Notes: a model not told the origin generated them from the letters alone. A DNA stretch of 64,000 bases from Candidatus Methanoplasma sp. (GCA_031256955.1 JAIRPP010000014.1:95732-159731), one strand, 5' to 3'; shown: positions 8,197 through 16,827, counted from the first letter of the stretch. Program-made: numbers and translations.

Positions 8197-9704
8197 AGAT
8201 AAGGGCTAGGTTCCTGGACATAAGCGCGGAGCCGCTCGCGCTGATGCATGCGGAGGACGCGGCGAAGATAGGCGCGAAGGACAACGACCGCGTGAAGATA
8301 GACGCGAAGGCGTCCACCACGGCGCTGCTGAACGTATCGGACACGTTCGGGTCCCCGGGGGAGGTCATCCTGTCGGGGGTCCTGAGGAGGAAGATCGCCG
8401 CGGAGGACGGCGACGAGGTGGGCGTGTCGTACGCCAGCAACCCCGAGTCGGTCAGGAGCATCCGCCGGAAGATGGACGGGGAGGCCCTGTCCAGGGAGGA
8501 GATCTCCGCCATAGTCCGGGACATACTGGAGGGCAGGCTGTCCAAGATAGAGATATCGGCGTGGCTGACCGCGCTGTACATAAACGGGATGGACTTGGAC
8601 GAGATAGCCGCGTTCACGGAGTCCATGGTGGACACGGGGGACAGGGTGGACTTCGGGGCCGCCAGCGTCTACGACTTCCACAGCCTGGGCGGGGTCCCGG
8701 GCAACAAGATAACCCCCATCGTCGTCTCCATAGCCGCGTCCGCGGGGCTGATGATCCCCAAGACCTCGTCCAGGGCCATAAGCAGCGCGTGCGGGACCTC
8801 GGACTTCGTCGAGACCTTCTGCAACGTCGAGCTCCGCGCCGACGAGCTCAAGAGGATATCCCAGGAGGTCGGCGGGGTGCTGGCGTGGGGCGGGTCCATG
8901 AACCTGGCCCCCGTGGACGACATGGTGATAAGCATAGAGCACCCCCTGGGGATAAACCCGAGGGCGCAGATGCTCGCGTCCATACTCAGCAAGAAGCTGG
9001 CCATAGGGGCGACGCACCTGGTGGTGGACATACCCACGGGCCAGGGGACCAAGGTCCCCACCTTCGAGGTGGCCAAGGAGTACGCGAGGGACCTGATGGG
9101 CCTCGGGGAGAGGCTGAACGTCCGCGTGGAGTGCGCCATAACGTACGCGGACCAGCCCGTCGGGAACGCCATAGGCCCCATCCTGGAGGCGAGGGAGTGC
9201 ATACGCATCCTGGAGGGCGACAGGCACCCGTCCAGCGTCGTCGAGAAGGCGTGCGAGCTGGCCGGGATGATCCTGGAGATGGGCGGGATACCCAACGGGG
9301 GGGAGAGGGCGAGGGAGATCCTCTCGTCCGGGAAGGCCCTGGAGAAGTTCAGGCAGATAGTCGCCGCCCAGGGCGGCGACCCCGGCATAAAGTCCGCGGA
9401 CCTGGTCCCAGGCAGGCACGTGGCCGACGTGGCCTCCGCCAAGTCGGGGTACGTGCACTCCATAAAGAACAAGGACATAGTCGCGGTGGCCAAGGCCGCC
9501 GGGGCGCCCGCCGACAAGGGCGCGGGCGTGCTGCTGCACAAGAAGAAGGGGCAGAGGGTCGAGAAGGGCGACCTCCTCTTCCAGATCTACGGCGACAACG
9601 AGGCGAAGGTCGCCCGCGCCAAAGAGCTGGCGGAGAAGTACCAGCCGTGCGAGATCGAGGGCATGCTTCTGAAGAAGATAACCTCCGTGAAGACGGTCGC
9701 ATGA
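8193..9704 (+). CDS. deoA: AMP phosphorylase
   Basis: The 503-residue protein is the archaeal thymidine-phosphorylase-fold enzyme that phosphorolyses AMP to adenine and ribose-1,5-bisphosphate, the first step of the pathway encoded by the two preceding genes. It has an N-terminal 80-90 residue extension (MKIRARFLDI...) typical of archaeal AMP phosphorylases and absent from bacterial DeoA. The family active-site segments are HSLGGVPGNKIT, KTSSRAISSACGTSD and GNAIGP, and a biotinyl-lipoyl-like C-terminal lobe follows. The length equals the family norm of about 503. It is coupled by ATGA overlaps both to rbcL and to the deacetylase gene downstream. Confidence 0.95.
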   Translation: MKIRARFLDISAEPLALMHAEDAAKIGAKDNDRVKIDAKASTTALLNVSDTFGSPGEVILSGVLRRKIAAEDGDEVGVSYASNPESVRSIRRKMDGEALSREEISAIVRDILEGRLSKIEISAWLTALYINGMDLDEIAAFTESMVDTGDRVDFGAASVYDFHSLGGVPGNKITPIVVSIAASAGLMIPKTSSRAISSACGTSDFVETFCNVELRADELKRISQEVGGVLAWGGSMNLAPVDDMVISIEHPLGINPRAQMLASILSKKLAIGATHLVVDIPTGQGTKVPTFEVAKEYARDLMGLGERLNVRVECAITYADQPVGNAIGPILEARECIRILEGDRHPSSVVEKACELAGMILEMGGIPNGGERAREILSSGKALEKFRQIVAAQGGDPGIKSADLVPGRHVADVASAKSGYVHSIKNKDIVAVAKAAGAPADKGAGVLLHKKKGQRVEKGDLLFQIYGDNEAKVARAKELAEKYQPCEIEGMLLKKITSVKTVA

Positions 9705-10519
9705 GGGCCCTCTGCTTCACCGTGGACCTGGACAGGGACGTCAACGCCCCGTCCGCATCGCCATGCGCGGCGGGCTCCCTGGAGGGAGGCGCCGTCGGGG
9801 AGCCCAGGTTCTCCTCCTCGGCGGAGGGCCTCGGGGTCCTGTCGCGCATGCTGGGCGACCTGGGGGTGGAGGCGACGTTCTTCGCCGAGGGCAGGACCCT
9901 CGGGCGCGTCGACGCGTCGCTCCTGGACGGCCACGAGGTCGGGGCGCACGGCTTCGACCACGAGGACTTCTCGCTCCTGGACGGGGAGGGCATCGCCCGC
10001 GCCCTGTCCGCGTCCGCGCGGGCGGTGGAGGAGGCGACGGGCTCGCGCCCGGTCAGCTTCAGGGCGCCGTACATGAAGGCCCCCCCGGCCCTGATATCCA
10101 TGCTCCCCGGCATGGGGTTCGAGGTCGATTCGTCCGAGTACGCCCGGATCTCCCCGTCCATGATCCCCTCCGAGCTGCCCGGGGGCGTGGCGCGGATCCC
10201 GGTTCCCGAGGGGGAGGACGAGTCCGGCGGGAGGATCGCGGCCTACCTCTGGCCAATGCACGAGGGGCGCAGGAGGCCGGGGGACTACCTGCGCCTGGCG
10301 TCGCGGATGGAGGAGGGCGCGCTATGCATCGCCACCCACACGTGGCACATGGTCGAGTCCAGGGCCTCCGGGCGCATGTCCCCCGGGCGGGCCGAGGGCA
10401 ACGCCCGCGACGTGGAGGCGGTCCTCTCGGGGCTGCTGGACATGGGGTTCGAGCCCATGCCCGTCAGGGCGGCCGCGGGGCTCTGGCGGGGGCCGCGCCC
10501 CTCTCCCGGCAAGATATAA
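9701..10519 (+). CDS. Polysaccharide deacetylase (NodB/CE4) domain protein
   Basis: The 272-residue protein has the CE4 fold markers: a metal-site Asp in TVDLDRD near the N-terminus, the HxxxH motif in GAHGFDHEDF (about residues 88-97), and the RxPY motif in FRAPYM. It should therefore be a metal-dependent deacetylase or amidohydrolase. The natural substrate is unknown, because archaea of this group have no peptidoglycan, and glycans or a small amide are possible. There is no signal peptide, so it is probably cytoplasmic. It is translationally coupled (ATGA) to AMP phosphorylase and is the last gene of the operon. A link to nucleotide salvage is suggested only by that position. Confidence 0.8.
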   Translation: MRALCFTVDLDRDVNAPSASPCAAGSLEGGAVGEPRFSSSAEGLGVLSRMLGDLGVEATFFAEGRTLGRVDASLLDGHEVGAHGFDHEDFSLLDGEGIARALSASARAVEEATGSRPVSFRAPYMKAPPALISMLPGMGFEVDSSEYARISPSMIPSELPGGVARIPVPEGEDESGGRIAAYLWPMHEGRRRPGDYLRLASRMEEGALCIATHTWHMVESRASGRMSPGRAEGNARDVEAVLSGLLDMGFEPMPVRAAAGLWRGPRPSPGKI

Positions 10520-10526
10520 TATAATA
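10513..10526 (+). promoter_or_regulatory. TATA-like promoter for folD operon
   Basis: The A/T run ATATAATATAATAG overlaps the stop codon of the deacetylase gene and lies 26-39 bp before the folD ATG. That gives the folD operon its own promoter and a leader of only a few bases. Confidence 0.55.
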
Positions 10527-10551
10527 GAGCCTCCTTCAAAGCCTCGATACG

Positions 10552-11442
10552 ATGGGTCCGAGGCTCATTCTAGGTAAAGACGTGTCTGAGGGCATATATT
10601 CGGAGCTCAGATCCAGGATAAGCGCGCTCGCCGCGGCGGGCACCGTCCCTGGCCTGGCGGTGGTCCTCGTCGGGGACGACCCCGCGTCGCAGGTCTACGT
10701 CAGGATGAAGGGCAGGAAGTGCGAGGAGCTCGGCATGAGGTCCGTCACGGTCAAGCTGCCCGGGGACGCCGCTCAGGCGGAGCTGATGGAAAAGGTCCGC
10801 GAGCTGAACGCCGACCCGTCCATACACGGGCTCCTGGTGCAGCTCCCGCTGCCCCCCCACATCGACGAGGACGCCGTCATACTCGCCATCGACCCGGCCA
10901 AGGACGTGGACTGCTTCCACCCGGCCAACGTGGGCAGGATGCTCATAGGCAAGCCCGCGTTCCTGCCCGCGACCCCGGCGGGGGTGCAGCAGATGCTCGC
11001 CCGCTCCGGGATAGAGACCCGCGGCAGGCACGTGGTGGTCGTCGGCAGGAGCAACATAGTCGGCAAGCCGATGGCCGCGATGATGATGCAGAAGGGCGAG
11101 GGCGCGGACTCCACCGTGACCGTCGCCCACTCCCGCACCGCCGACCTGGCGGGCGTGACGAGGCAGGCGGACATACTGGTGGTGGCCATGGGCAGGCCGT
11201 CGTCCATAACCGGGGACATGGTCAAGGAGGGCGCGGTGGTCATAGACGTGGGCACCAACAGGGTCCCGGACCCGTCGTCCCCCAAGGGGGAGAGGCTGGT
11301 CGGGGACGTGGAGTTCGAATCGGTCAGCGCGAAGGCCTCCGCCATATCCCCCGTCCCCGGGGGGGTGGGGCCCATGACGATATGCATGCTCATGGCCAAC
11401 GCCGTCACGGCCGCGGAGAGGGCTGCAGGGGTGATCCAATGA
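10552..11442 (+). CDS. folD: Methylenetetrahydrofolate dehydrogenase / methenyltetrahydrofolate cyclohydrolase
   Basis: The 296-residue FolD interconverts methylene-, methenyl- and formyl-tetrahydrofolate in the cytoplasm. Signature parts are SQVYVRMKGRKCEELGM with the catalytic Tyr and Lys, GLLVQLPLPPH, DVDCFHPANVGRM, the Rossmann VVVVGRSNIVGKP, and the C-terminal PVPGGVGPMT. The length matches bacterial FolD. In Methanomassiliicoccales, which lack the H4MPT-based CO2-reducing branch, a folate-dependent FolD supplies C1 units for purine and other synthesis; this gene fits that pattern. Its stop overlaps the kptA start as ATGA, placing it first in a five-gene operon. Confidence 0.96.
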   Translation: MGPRLILGKDVSEGIYSELRSRISALAAAGTVPGLAVVLVGDDPASQVYVRMKGRKCEELGMRSVTVKLPGDAAQAELMEKVRELNADPSIHGLLVQLPLPPHIDEDAVILAIDPAKDVDCFHPANVGRMLIGKPAFLPATPAGVQQMLARSGIETRGRHVVVVGRSNIVGKPMAAMMMQKGEGADSTVTVAHSRTADLAGVTRQADILVVAMGRPSSITGDMVKEGAVVIDVGTNRVPDPSSPKGERLVGDVEFESVSAKASAISPVPGGVGPMTICMLMANAVTAAERAAGVIQ

Positions 11443-12101
11443 TAAGGGAATGCGACGAGCACGGATACTTCAGGGACGAGTTCTGCCCCATATGCGGAGA
11501 GGAGGGCAAGTTCCTCATGAGCGACTTCGAGGTCGAGAAGATGGGCAGGACGATGGCGTCCATACTCCGCCACGGCAACTTCGACCTGCCCATGGACGGG
11601 CAGGGGTTCGTGGACATGCGCGAGATAATATACGCCGTGAAGGACAGGAACCCGCGCATGAAATGGCTCAAGGAGCGCCACATAGAGGCGCTGGTGGAGA
11701 CCGACCCCAAGGGCAGGTACCAGATATCCGGGTCCGACGTGAGGGCGACGTACGGCCACTCCATAGACCTGGACCTCAGGCACCCCACGGACGACATACC
11801 GCCCGTGCTGTACTACCCGACGTCCAGGGAGGGCCTGGACGCCCTGATGGGGGACGGCATATACCCCACGGACCGCGCCATGGTCCACCTGTCCGCGACC
11901 TACGGGGACGCGTTCAAGGCAGGGTCCAACAGGGGCGGCGAGGATCCGCTGATACTCGAGATAGACACCGCCGGGTGCATAGACGCCGGGATAGAGATAA
12001 GCAGGGCCGCCAAGACGGTCTACCTCTGCGACCAGGTGCCGTCGGAGTTCATAAGGGTGTCCGAGGAGGACCCCGGAGAGGGCGGGGAGCGCGGGGACTG
12101 A
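11439..12101 (+). CDS. kptA: RNA 2'-phosphotransferase (Tpt1/KptA) with N-terminal zinc ribbon
   Basis: The 220-residue protein has the Tpt1/KptA fold, which in eukaryotes removes the 2'-phosphate left by tRNA splicing using NAD+. The catalytic tetrad can be placed: Arg44-His45 in ILRHGN, the Arg of RATYGHS, and the late Arg of GSNRGG. Residues 1-25 add a zinc-ribbon-like segment (Cys5, His8, Cys16, Cys19) that is common in archaeal forms and absent from many bacterial ones. The archaeal substrate is not settled and may be RNA- or ADP-ribose-related. It is coupled to folD by ATGA, with the methanogenesis marker gene two bases downstream. Confidence 0.88.
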   Translation: MIRECDEHGYFRDEFCPICGEEGKFLMSDFEVEKMGRTMASILRHGNFDLPMDGQGFVDMREIIYAVKDRNPRMKWLKERHIEALVETDPKGRYQISGSDVRATYGHSIDLDLRHPTDDIPPVLYYPTSREGLDALMGDGIYPTDRAMVHLSATYGDAFKAGSNRGGEDPLILEIDTAGCIDAGIEISRAAKTVYLCDQVPSEFIRVSEEDPGEGGERGD

Positions 12102-12103
12102 CC

Positions 12104-13054
12104 ATGTCCAAGGTCCTGCGGCCCTCCGAGGTCGAAGAGAAGTACGGCAAGATGTTCTGCAAGAGGTACCTCACCATGGTGGACGAGGGCTCCGGCGCGG
12201 TCCAGATCGTGGAGAGGTGCGCCTCCCGCGGCCCCGGCGAATGGGACGTGGTCAACAGGCGCCGCGCGGGCGGGGCCCTAAGGTCCATCAGGATGGAGGG
12301 GGACACCATAATCATGGACGCGGAGATCGGCGAATGGGAGCTCAGCTTCGGCCCCGTGTCCCGAGAGGTCGGGGGCCAGGGCCTGGCGGCGGTCAGGGTC
12401 GAGGGGGACTCGGTGGTCACCGTGTGGCGGGGCATAGCCGGGGCGACGGTGGGGATAGGCGCCTGCATCCCGCAGTGCGCCGACGTCATCGAGGCGAGGT
12501 ACCCGGACGGCTTCAAGATAGGCGGCGCGCACACGGCCTCGGTGGAGATAGTCACCCCGAAGGCCGTGCGCCTGATAATCGGCCTGGACGACACCGACAC
12601 GAAGGAGAAGGGCGCGTCCTGGGTCACCGCCCTGAAGATGGGGCTGTCGTGCCCCGCGGGGACGTTCATAGACCATAAGATAATCCAGCTGAACCCGGAC
12701 GTGCCCAGCAAGACCACCAACTGCTGCGCCTCCGCCGTCTCCTTCGCCGCCAGGGAGGAGGAGATCCCGGCCATAATCGAGCACTGCAGGGACTTCATAG
12801 AGAGGGAGTCCTGCTCCGGCGGATCGTCCATGACGGTGTTCAAGGGGCTCCGCATACCGGAGCCGCTCAGGGAGTTCGGGTGGAGGGCGAAGAGCGTCCT
12901 GCTGTCCGAGGGGGACGCGATCAGCGCGGCCGCGGAGAGCGGCGTCCAGATCATAGCCGTGACCGGCACGGCGGGGGTGATCGGCGCCGTCGCGGCCATA
13001 GGGTGCTTCGACATGGGCGGGATGGCCGCGGGCATACCAGAGGACTTCGAGTGA
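12104..13054 (+). CDS. Methanogenesis marker protein 11
   Basis: The 316-residue protein matches the methanogenesis marker 11 family, found only in methanogens and relatives. The key motif IIGLDDTDTKEKGASWVT (about residues 160-178) resembles the nucleotide-binding GxDDTD of the TiaS group. It is followed by a conserved Cys-Cys segment TTNCCASAV and a glycine-rich end with GTAGVIGAVAAIGCFDMGG. The biochemical role is unknown. Phosphoryl-transfer chemistry on an RNA or small molecule is only an analogy with TiaS. It lies between kptA and uppS in one transcription unit. For this window it is one of the strongest markers of a methanogen. Confidence 0.85.
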   Translation: MSKVLRPSEVEEKYGKMFCKRYLTMVDEGSGAVQIVERCASRGPGEWDVVNRRRAGGALRSIRMEGDTIIMDAEIGEWELSFGPVSREVGGQGLAAVRVEGDSVVTVWRGIAGATVGIGACIPQCADVIEARYPDGFKIGGAHTASVEIVTPKAVRLIIGLDDTDTKEKGASWVTALKMGLSCPAGTFIDHKIIQLNPDVPSKTTNCCASAVSFAAREEEIPAIIEHCRDFIERESCSGGSSMTVFKGLRIPEPLREFGWRAKSVLLSEGDAISAAAESGVQIIAVTGTAGVIGAVAAIGCFDMGGMAAGIPEDFE

Positions 13055-13058
13055 TCCC

Positions 13059-13829
13059 ATGGCGCACCGCATGTCCGGCCTGATCTACCGCTTCTACGAG
13101 AGGAGGCTCATGCGGGAGGTGTCCGCGGGCGAGCTGCCCCGGCACGTGGCGGTGATCATGGACGGGAACCGCAGGTACGCCTCCGAGGCGGGCCTGGACA
13201 AGAGGGACGGCCACGCCCTCGGGAAGGAGAAGATCATAGAGATGCTCGGCTGGTGCCTGGAGCTGAAGATACGCTGCGTCACCGCGTTCGCGTTCTCCAC
13301 CGAGAACCTCCAGAGGGCGGAGGAGGAGGTGAGGTACATAATGGGCCTGTCCGAATCGGGGCTGAGGGAGGTGGCCAGCGACCAGGCCGTGCGCGACAAC
13401 AAGGTGAGGATCCGCGTCATAGGCGACAGGAGCTCTCTCCCGGAGTCGGTGAAGGAGGCCGCGGAGCATGCGGAGGAGGCGACCAAGTCCAACGACGGGT
13501 ACGTCTTCAACATAGCCATGGGCTACGGGGGCCGCAGGGAGATAATCGATGCGGTGAAGGAGGTCGCGGCCAAGGTCAGGGACGGGGAGATGTCCATAGA
13601 CGACATAACGGAGGACCGCTTCTCCTCCCACCTGTACACCGGCGGCCTGCCCGACCCGGACCTGGTCCTGCGGACCTCCGGGGAGGTGAGGGTGTCCAAC
13701 TTCCTCATGTGGCAGATCGCGTACTCCGAGCTGTACTTCACGGACGTGTTCTGGCCCGAGTTCAGGAAGCTGGACTTCCTGAGGGCCATCAGGTCGTACC
13801 AGCAGCGCCGGAGGCGCTACGGCAGGTGA
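13059..13829 (+). CDS. uppS: Cis-prenyltransferase (undecaprenyl-diphosphate synthase family)
   Basis: The 256-residue enzyme condenses IPP units in cis onto an allylic primer to make the long polyprenyl lipid that, as dolichol-type phosphate, carries glycans for archaeal N-glycosylation. The family signatures are HVAVIMDGNRRYA (about residues 28-40), the FSTENLQR segment, GDRSSLP and, near the end, RTSGEVRVSNFLMWQ. The usual FSxENWxR and RTSGExRxSxFLxWQ patterns are both kept. The start is an ATG four bases after the marker 11 stop. Product length cannot be told from the sequence alone. Confidence 0.94.
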   Translation: MAHRMSGLIYRFYERRLMREVSAGELPRHVAVIMDGNRRYASEAGLDKRDGHALGKEKIIEMLGWCLELKIRCVTAFAFSTENLQRAEEEVRYIMGLSESGLREVASDQAVRDNKVRIRVIGDRSSLPESVKEAAEHAEEATKSNDGYVFNIAMGYGGRREIIDAVKEVAAKVRDGEMSIDDITEDRFSSHLYTGGLPDPDLVLRTSGEVRVSNFLMWQIAYSELYFTDVFWPEFRKLDFLRAIRSYQQRRRRYGR

Positions 13830-13833
13830 CGCC

Positions 13834-15555
13834 ATGCACGACGTGGTGTTCCTGCACGCGCCAAGCGTCTACGATTTCAGGAAGAAGCCGATATTCTACG
13901 GCCCGGTCAGCGACGTGATCCCGTCCTCGCCGGTGTTCGAGATGTACCCCATAGGGTTCATGACCATCTCCGCCCACCTGGAGGCCGCCGGGTTCAAGAC
14001 CAGGATCGTCAACCTGGCGGTCAGGATGCTGGGCGACGAGAGGTTCGACGCGGAGAGGCAGATAGAGAAGATAGATTCCCGCGTCTTCGCCATAGACCTC
14101 CACTGGATGCCCCACGCCCACGGCGCGCTGGAGGTCGCCAAGATAGTCAAGAGGGCCCACCCGGAGGCCCTGGTGGAGTTCGGGGGCTTCACGTCGTCGT
14201 ACTTCTGGCGGGAGCTGATACAGAGGCCGGAGGCGGACCTGGTCATGCGCGGGGACATGACCGAGGAGCCCACCGTCGCCCTGATGGAGGCCCTGTCCAA
14301 GGGAGGGGACCTGTCCGGGGTGCCGAACCTGGCCTGGAAGGACGCGTCCGGGGCGATACACGACAACGGCGTCACCCACGTCCCGGACACCCTGGACGGC
14401 GTGGACTTCGACTACGGGGCCATGATACGCGGCGCGCTCAGGAACAGGGACCTCAAGGGGGCCATGCCCTGGCGCGGCTGGAGCGACAACCCCCTGACGT
14501 CGGTGTTCTCTGTCAGGGGCTGCGCCATGAACTGCGCCGAGTGCGGAGGGTCGAGGTCGGCCAACGGCAGGGTCGCTTGCAGGGGCGCCCCCGCGTTCCG
14601 CGGCCCGGAGAGGCTGGCGGAGGACATGAGCGGGATACAGAGGTACCTGGACGCGCCCATATTCGTGGTGGGCGACCTCAGGCAGGCGGGCCCAGGGTAC
14701 CTGGACCGCTTCCTGGAGGCGGTCTCCGAGAGGAGGATAGAGAACCACGTCGTGATCGAGCTGTTCTCGGGAGCGGGCAGGGAGTACTTCTCCCGCCTGG
14801 ACCGCGCGTTCGAGGGCGGGTGGAGCATAGAGTTCTCCCCCGATTCCCACGACGAGGCGGTGAGGGGGGCGCTGGGCAAGGGTTACTCCAACGCGGAGAT
14901 CGAGTCTTCGGTTTCGGACGCGTTCGCCTGCGGGTGCTCCAGGTTCGACCTGTTCTATATGACCGGGCTCCCGTTCCAGACCAGGGATTCCGCCCTGGGC
15001 AGCGCCAGGGCGGCGAAGGGGCTGTGGGACCTAGTGCGCAGGGAGGACGCGCTGTTCATATACAACGCGCCGTTCGCGCCGTTCGTGGATCCCGGGAGCA
15101 GGGCGTTCGAGGACCCCGGAAAGTGGGGGTACAGGCTGTCCGCCAGGACCCTGGAGGACCACAGGAGGCTCCTGGACAGCCCGTCCTGGAAGCACGTCCT
15201 GTCCTATGAGACGGAATGGATGACCCGCGACGACATAGCCGAGGCGTCTTACGACGCCGCCTTGGAGCTGGCCGCGGCGGAGTGCGCGGCTGGCAGGATA
15301 TCCGATCGCGCGCTGGAGGAGCGCGCCGGGCGCACGGAGACCGCGAGGGCGCTCATGCGCCGCATAGACGAGACCCTCCTCATAGCGGACCGGGAGGAGA
15401 GGGAGGCGCGGCTGTGGGAGATAAAGGACGAGGGCATGCGCCTGATGGACTCCACCGTGTGCGACAAGAGGGGCCTGAGCTGGGAGGCCAGGCCCGTCTG
15501 GAGGAACGCCCCCAGGATAGCCCGCGGGCTCATCTCTTCGGCGCTCGGGCGCTGA
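13834..15555 (+). CDS. B12-binding domain radical SAM protein, Ta0216-like
   Basis: The 573-residue protein has an N-terminal cobalamin-binding-like domain (about 1-190) and a radical SAM domain whose CAMNCAEC places the Fe-S cysteines at 230, 234 and 237 (CxxxCxxC). The overall pattern, including the YPIGFMTISAHLEAAGF start region and the FSPDSHDE segment, resembles the Ta0216 family described from Thermoplasma. B12-dependent radical SAM enzymes usually methylate unactivated carbons, but no substrate is known for this group. It is the last gene of the folD operon. Its end overlaps the convergent proC gene by 26 bp. Confidence 0.85.
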   Translation: MHDVVFLHAPSVYDFRKKPIFYGPVSDVIPSSPVFEMYPIGFMTISAHLEAAGFKTRIVNLAVRMLGDERFDAERQIEKIDSRVFAIDLHWMPHAHGALEVAKIVKRAHPEALVEFGGFTSSYFWRELIQRPEADLVMRGDMTEEPTVALMEALSKGGDLSGVPNLAWKDASGAIHDNGVTHVPDTLDGVDFDYGAMIRGALRNRDLKGAMPWRGWSDNPLTSVFSVRGCAMNCAECGGSRSANGRVACRGAPAFRGPERLAEDMSGIQRYLDAPIFVVGDLRQAGPGYLDRFLEAVSERRIENHVVIELFSGAGREYFSRLDRAFEGGWSIEFSPDSHDEAVRGALGKGYSNAEIESSVSDAFACGCSRFDLFYMTGLPFQTRDSALGSARAAKGLWDLVRREDALFIYNAPFAPFVDPGSRAFEDPGKWGYRLSARTLEDHRRLLDSPSWKHVLSYETEWMTRDDIAEASYDAALELAAAECAAGRISDRALEERAGRTETARALMRRIDETLLIADREEREARLWEIKDEGMRLMDSTVCDKRGLSWEARPVWRNAPRIARGLISSALGR

Positions 15556-16363
15556 GGGACATCTCGATCGATCTGCGGATCGACGCGTCCACCGCTTTCG
15601 AGACCAGGCCTTCGAAGCCCCCCGCGGCTAGCGCCTTGACGCCCTCCGCCGTCGTGCCCCCTGGGGAGCACACGTCGTCCACCAGCCTCTCGGGGGTTTT
15701 CCCGGATTCCAGCAGCATCCTGCCGGCGCCGACGAGCGACTGGGCGGCCAGCCTGAGGGCGGCCTCCTCCGAGAGCCCCGCGGCGACCCCCGCGTCCGCT
15801 ATCCCCCTGGCGAACATGTACATGAACGCCGGCGAGCTCCCTGAGACCCCGGTCACCGCGTCCATGTCGCCCTCCGCCACCTCCACCGCCAGGCCCGTGG
15901 CGGAGAAGATCTTCTCCACGATCTCCAGGTCGCCTTCGCCCGCGTTGCCCCTGGCGTACCCCGCCGCCCCCTCCAGGACGGCGCAGCAGTGGTTGGGCAT
16001 GACTCTCACGACTCTGCTGTCTGGCACATATGACATGAGCGTGTCTGTGCGGATCCCTGCGGCTATGCTTATCAGGAGGTGGCGCGGCTCCAGCGACAGC
16101 CCCTCCGCCTCGAAGAGGGCGGGCACGTCCTTCGGCTTGACGGCCAGCACCAGCACGTCCGCCGAGGCGGCGACCTCCGCCGCGGAGGCGAGCGCCGCGA
16201 CCCCCAGCTCGCGGGACGCCCTCTCCCTGCCCGCCTCGGACCTGGCGCACGCGACGATCTCGCCCGCGTCGCAGACGCCCCTCTGGATCAGCCCTCTGAT
16301 CAGCGCCGAGGCCATCCTGCCCGCGCCTATGAACCCTATGGCGTATTTCATCGCCCGCGCCAT
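15530..16363 (-). CDS. proC: Pyrroline-5-carboxylate reductase
   Basis: The 277-residue cytoplasmic enzyme reduces pyrroline-5-carboxylate to proline. It has the N-terminal Rossmann motif IGFIGAGRMASAL, VLAVKPKDV, MPNHCC with the usual family position for substrate contacts, and the C-terminal signature DDVCSPGGTTAEGVKAL. The start shown (MARAMKYAIGF) has an alternative four codons on, at MKYAIGF (16351). A minus-strand TATA box lies near 16402-16410. It is transcribed divergently from the fpo operon and is convergent with the radical SAM gene. Confidence 0.95.
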   Translation of the reverse strand: MARAMKYAIGFIGAGRMASALIRGLIQRGVCDAGEIVACARSEAGRERASRELGVAALASAAEVAASADVLVLAVKPKDVPALFEAEGLSLEPRHLLISIAAGIRTDTLMSYVPDSRVVRVMPNHCCAVLEGAAGYARGNAGEGDLEIVEKIFSATGLAVEVAEGDMDAVTGVSGSSPAFMYMFARGIADAGVAAGLSEEAALRLAAQSLVGAGRMLLESGKTPERLVDDVCSPGGTTAEGVKALAAGGFEGLVSKAVDASIRRSIEMSLSARAPKR

Positions 16364-16433
16364 GGGGCAGCCGGTTGAATAAGGTATCGAAGCCGGCTTC
16401 TCTATATACGCGCACGAATGGGTGGCATGAAAA

Positions 16434-16444
16434 GTTATATATTA
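16434..16444 (+). promoter_or_regulatory. Promoter of fpo operon (leaderless)
   Basis: A strong TATA box, GTTATATATTA, is centred 26 bp before the fpoA ATG, and no Shine-Dalgarno sequence precedes that ATG. Transcription should start at or within a base or two of the start codon, so fpoA is probably read from a leaderless mRNA while later genes use ribosome binding sites or coupling. Confidence 0.7.
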
Positions 16445-16464
16445 ACAAGCTATCGCGACCCCTA

Positions 16465-16827
16465 ATGTCACTAGTTGTGTACTACATACCATTGGTTGTC
16501 GTAGGCCTGATCGCCTTCGGATTCGCGCCTTTGGCATGGTTGACATCTAGGTTCGTGAGGCCCACCAGACCCACCCAGTGGATGGAGGCTACATACGAGT
16601 GCGGATCGGATCCCATCGGGGATGCGCACGTGCAGTTCAAATTCCAATATTATGCGTTCGCTCTTATTTTCGTGGTTTTTGACCTCGTCGCAACCTTTTT
16701 GATGATCTGGGCCGTCGCCTTCTCCGGACTATCCGCCATGGCGACCGTATGGATGCTCCTGTTCCTGGGCATACTCATTCTAGGGGCGGCGTACGCCCTC
16801 AAAAAGGAGGAAACTGTATGGATATGA
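16465..16827 (+). CDS. fpoA: Fpo/Nuo complex subunit A
   Basis: The 120-residue membrane protein is the NuoA-type subunit. It has three transmembrane segments and the conserved loop segment YECGSDPIGDAHVQFKFQYY, with the family Cys and acidic residues that lie near the quinone-tunnel region. The start is MSLVVYYIP, directly after the TATA-spaced initiation point. An upstream extension of the same frame would cross the TATA box and is not real. The end overlaps fpoB by ten bases. It is the first gene of the 12-gene respiratory operon. Confidence 0.95.
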   Translation: MSLVVYYIPLVVVGLIAFGFAPLAWLTSRFVRPTRPTQWMEATYECGSDPIGDAHVQFKFQYYAFALIFVVFDLVATFLMIWAVAFSGLSAMATVWMLLFLGILILGAAYALKKEETVWI

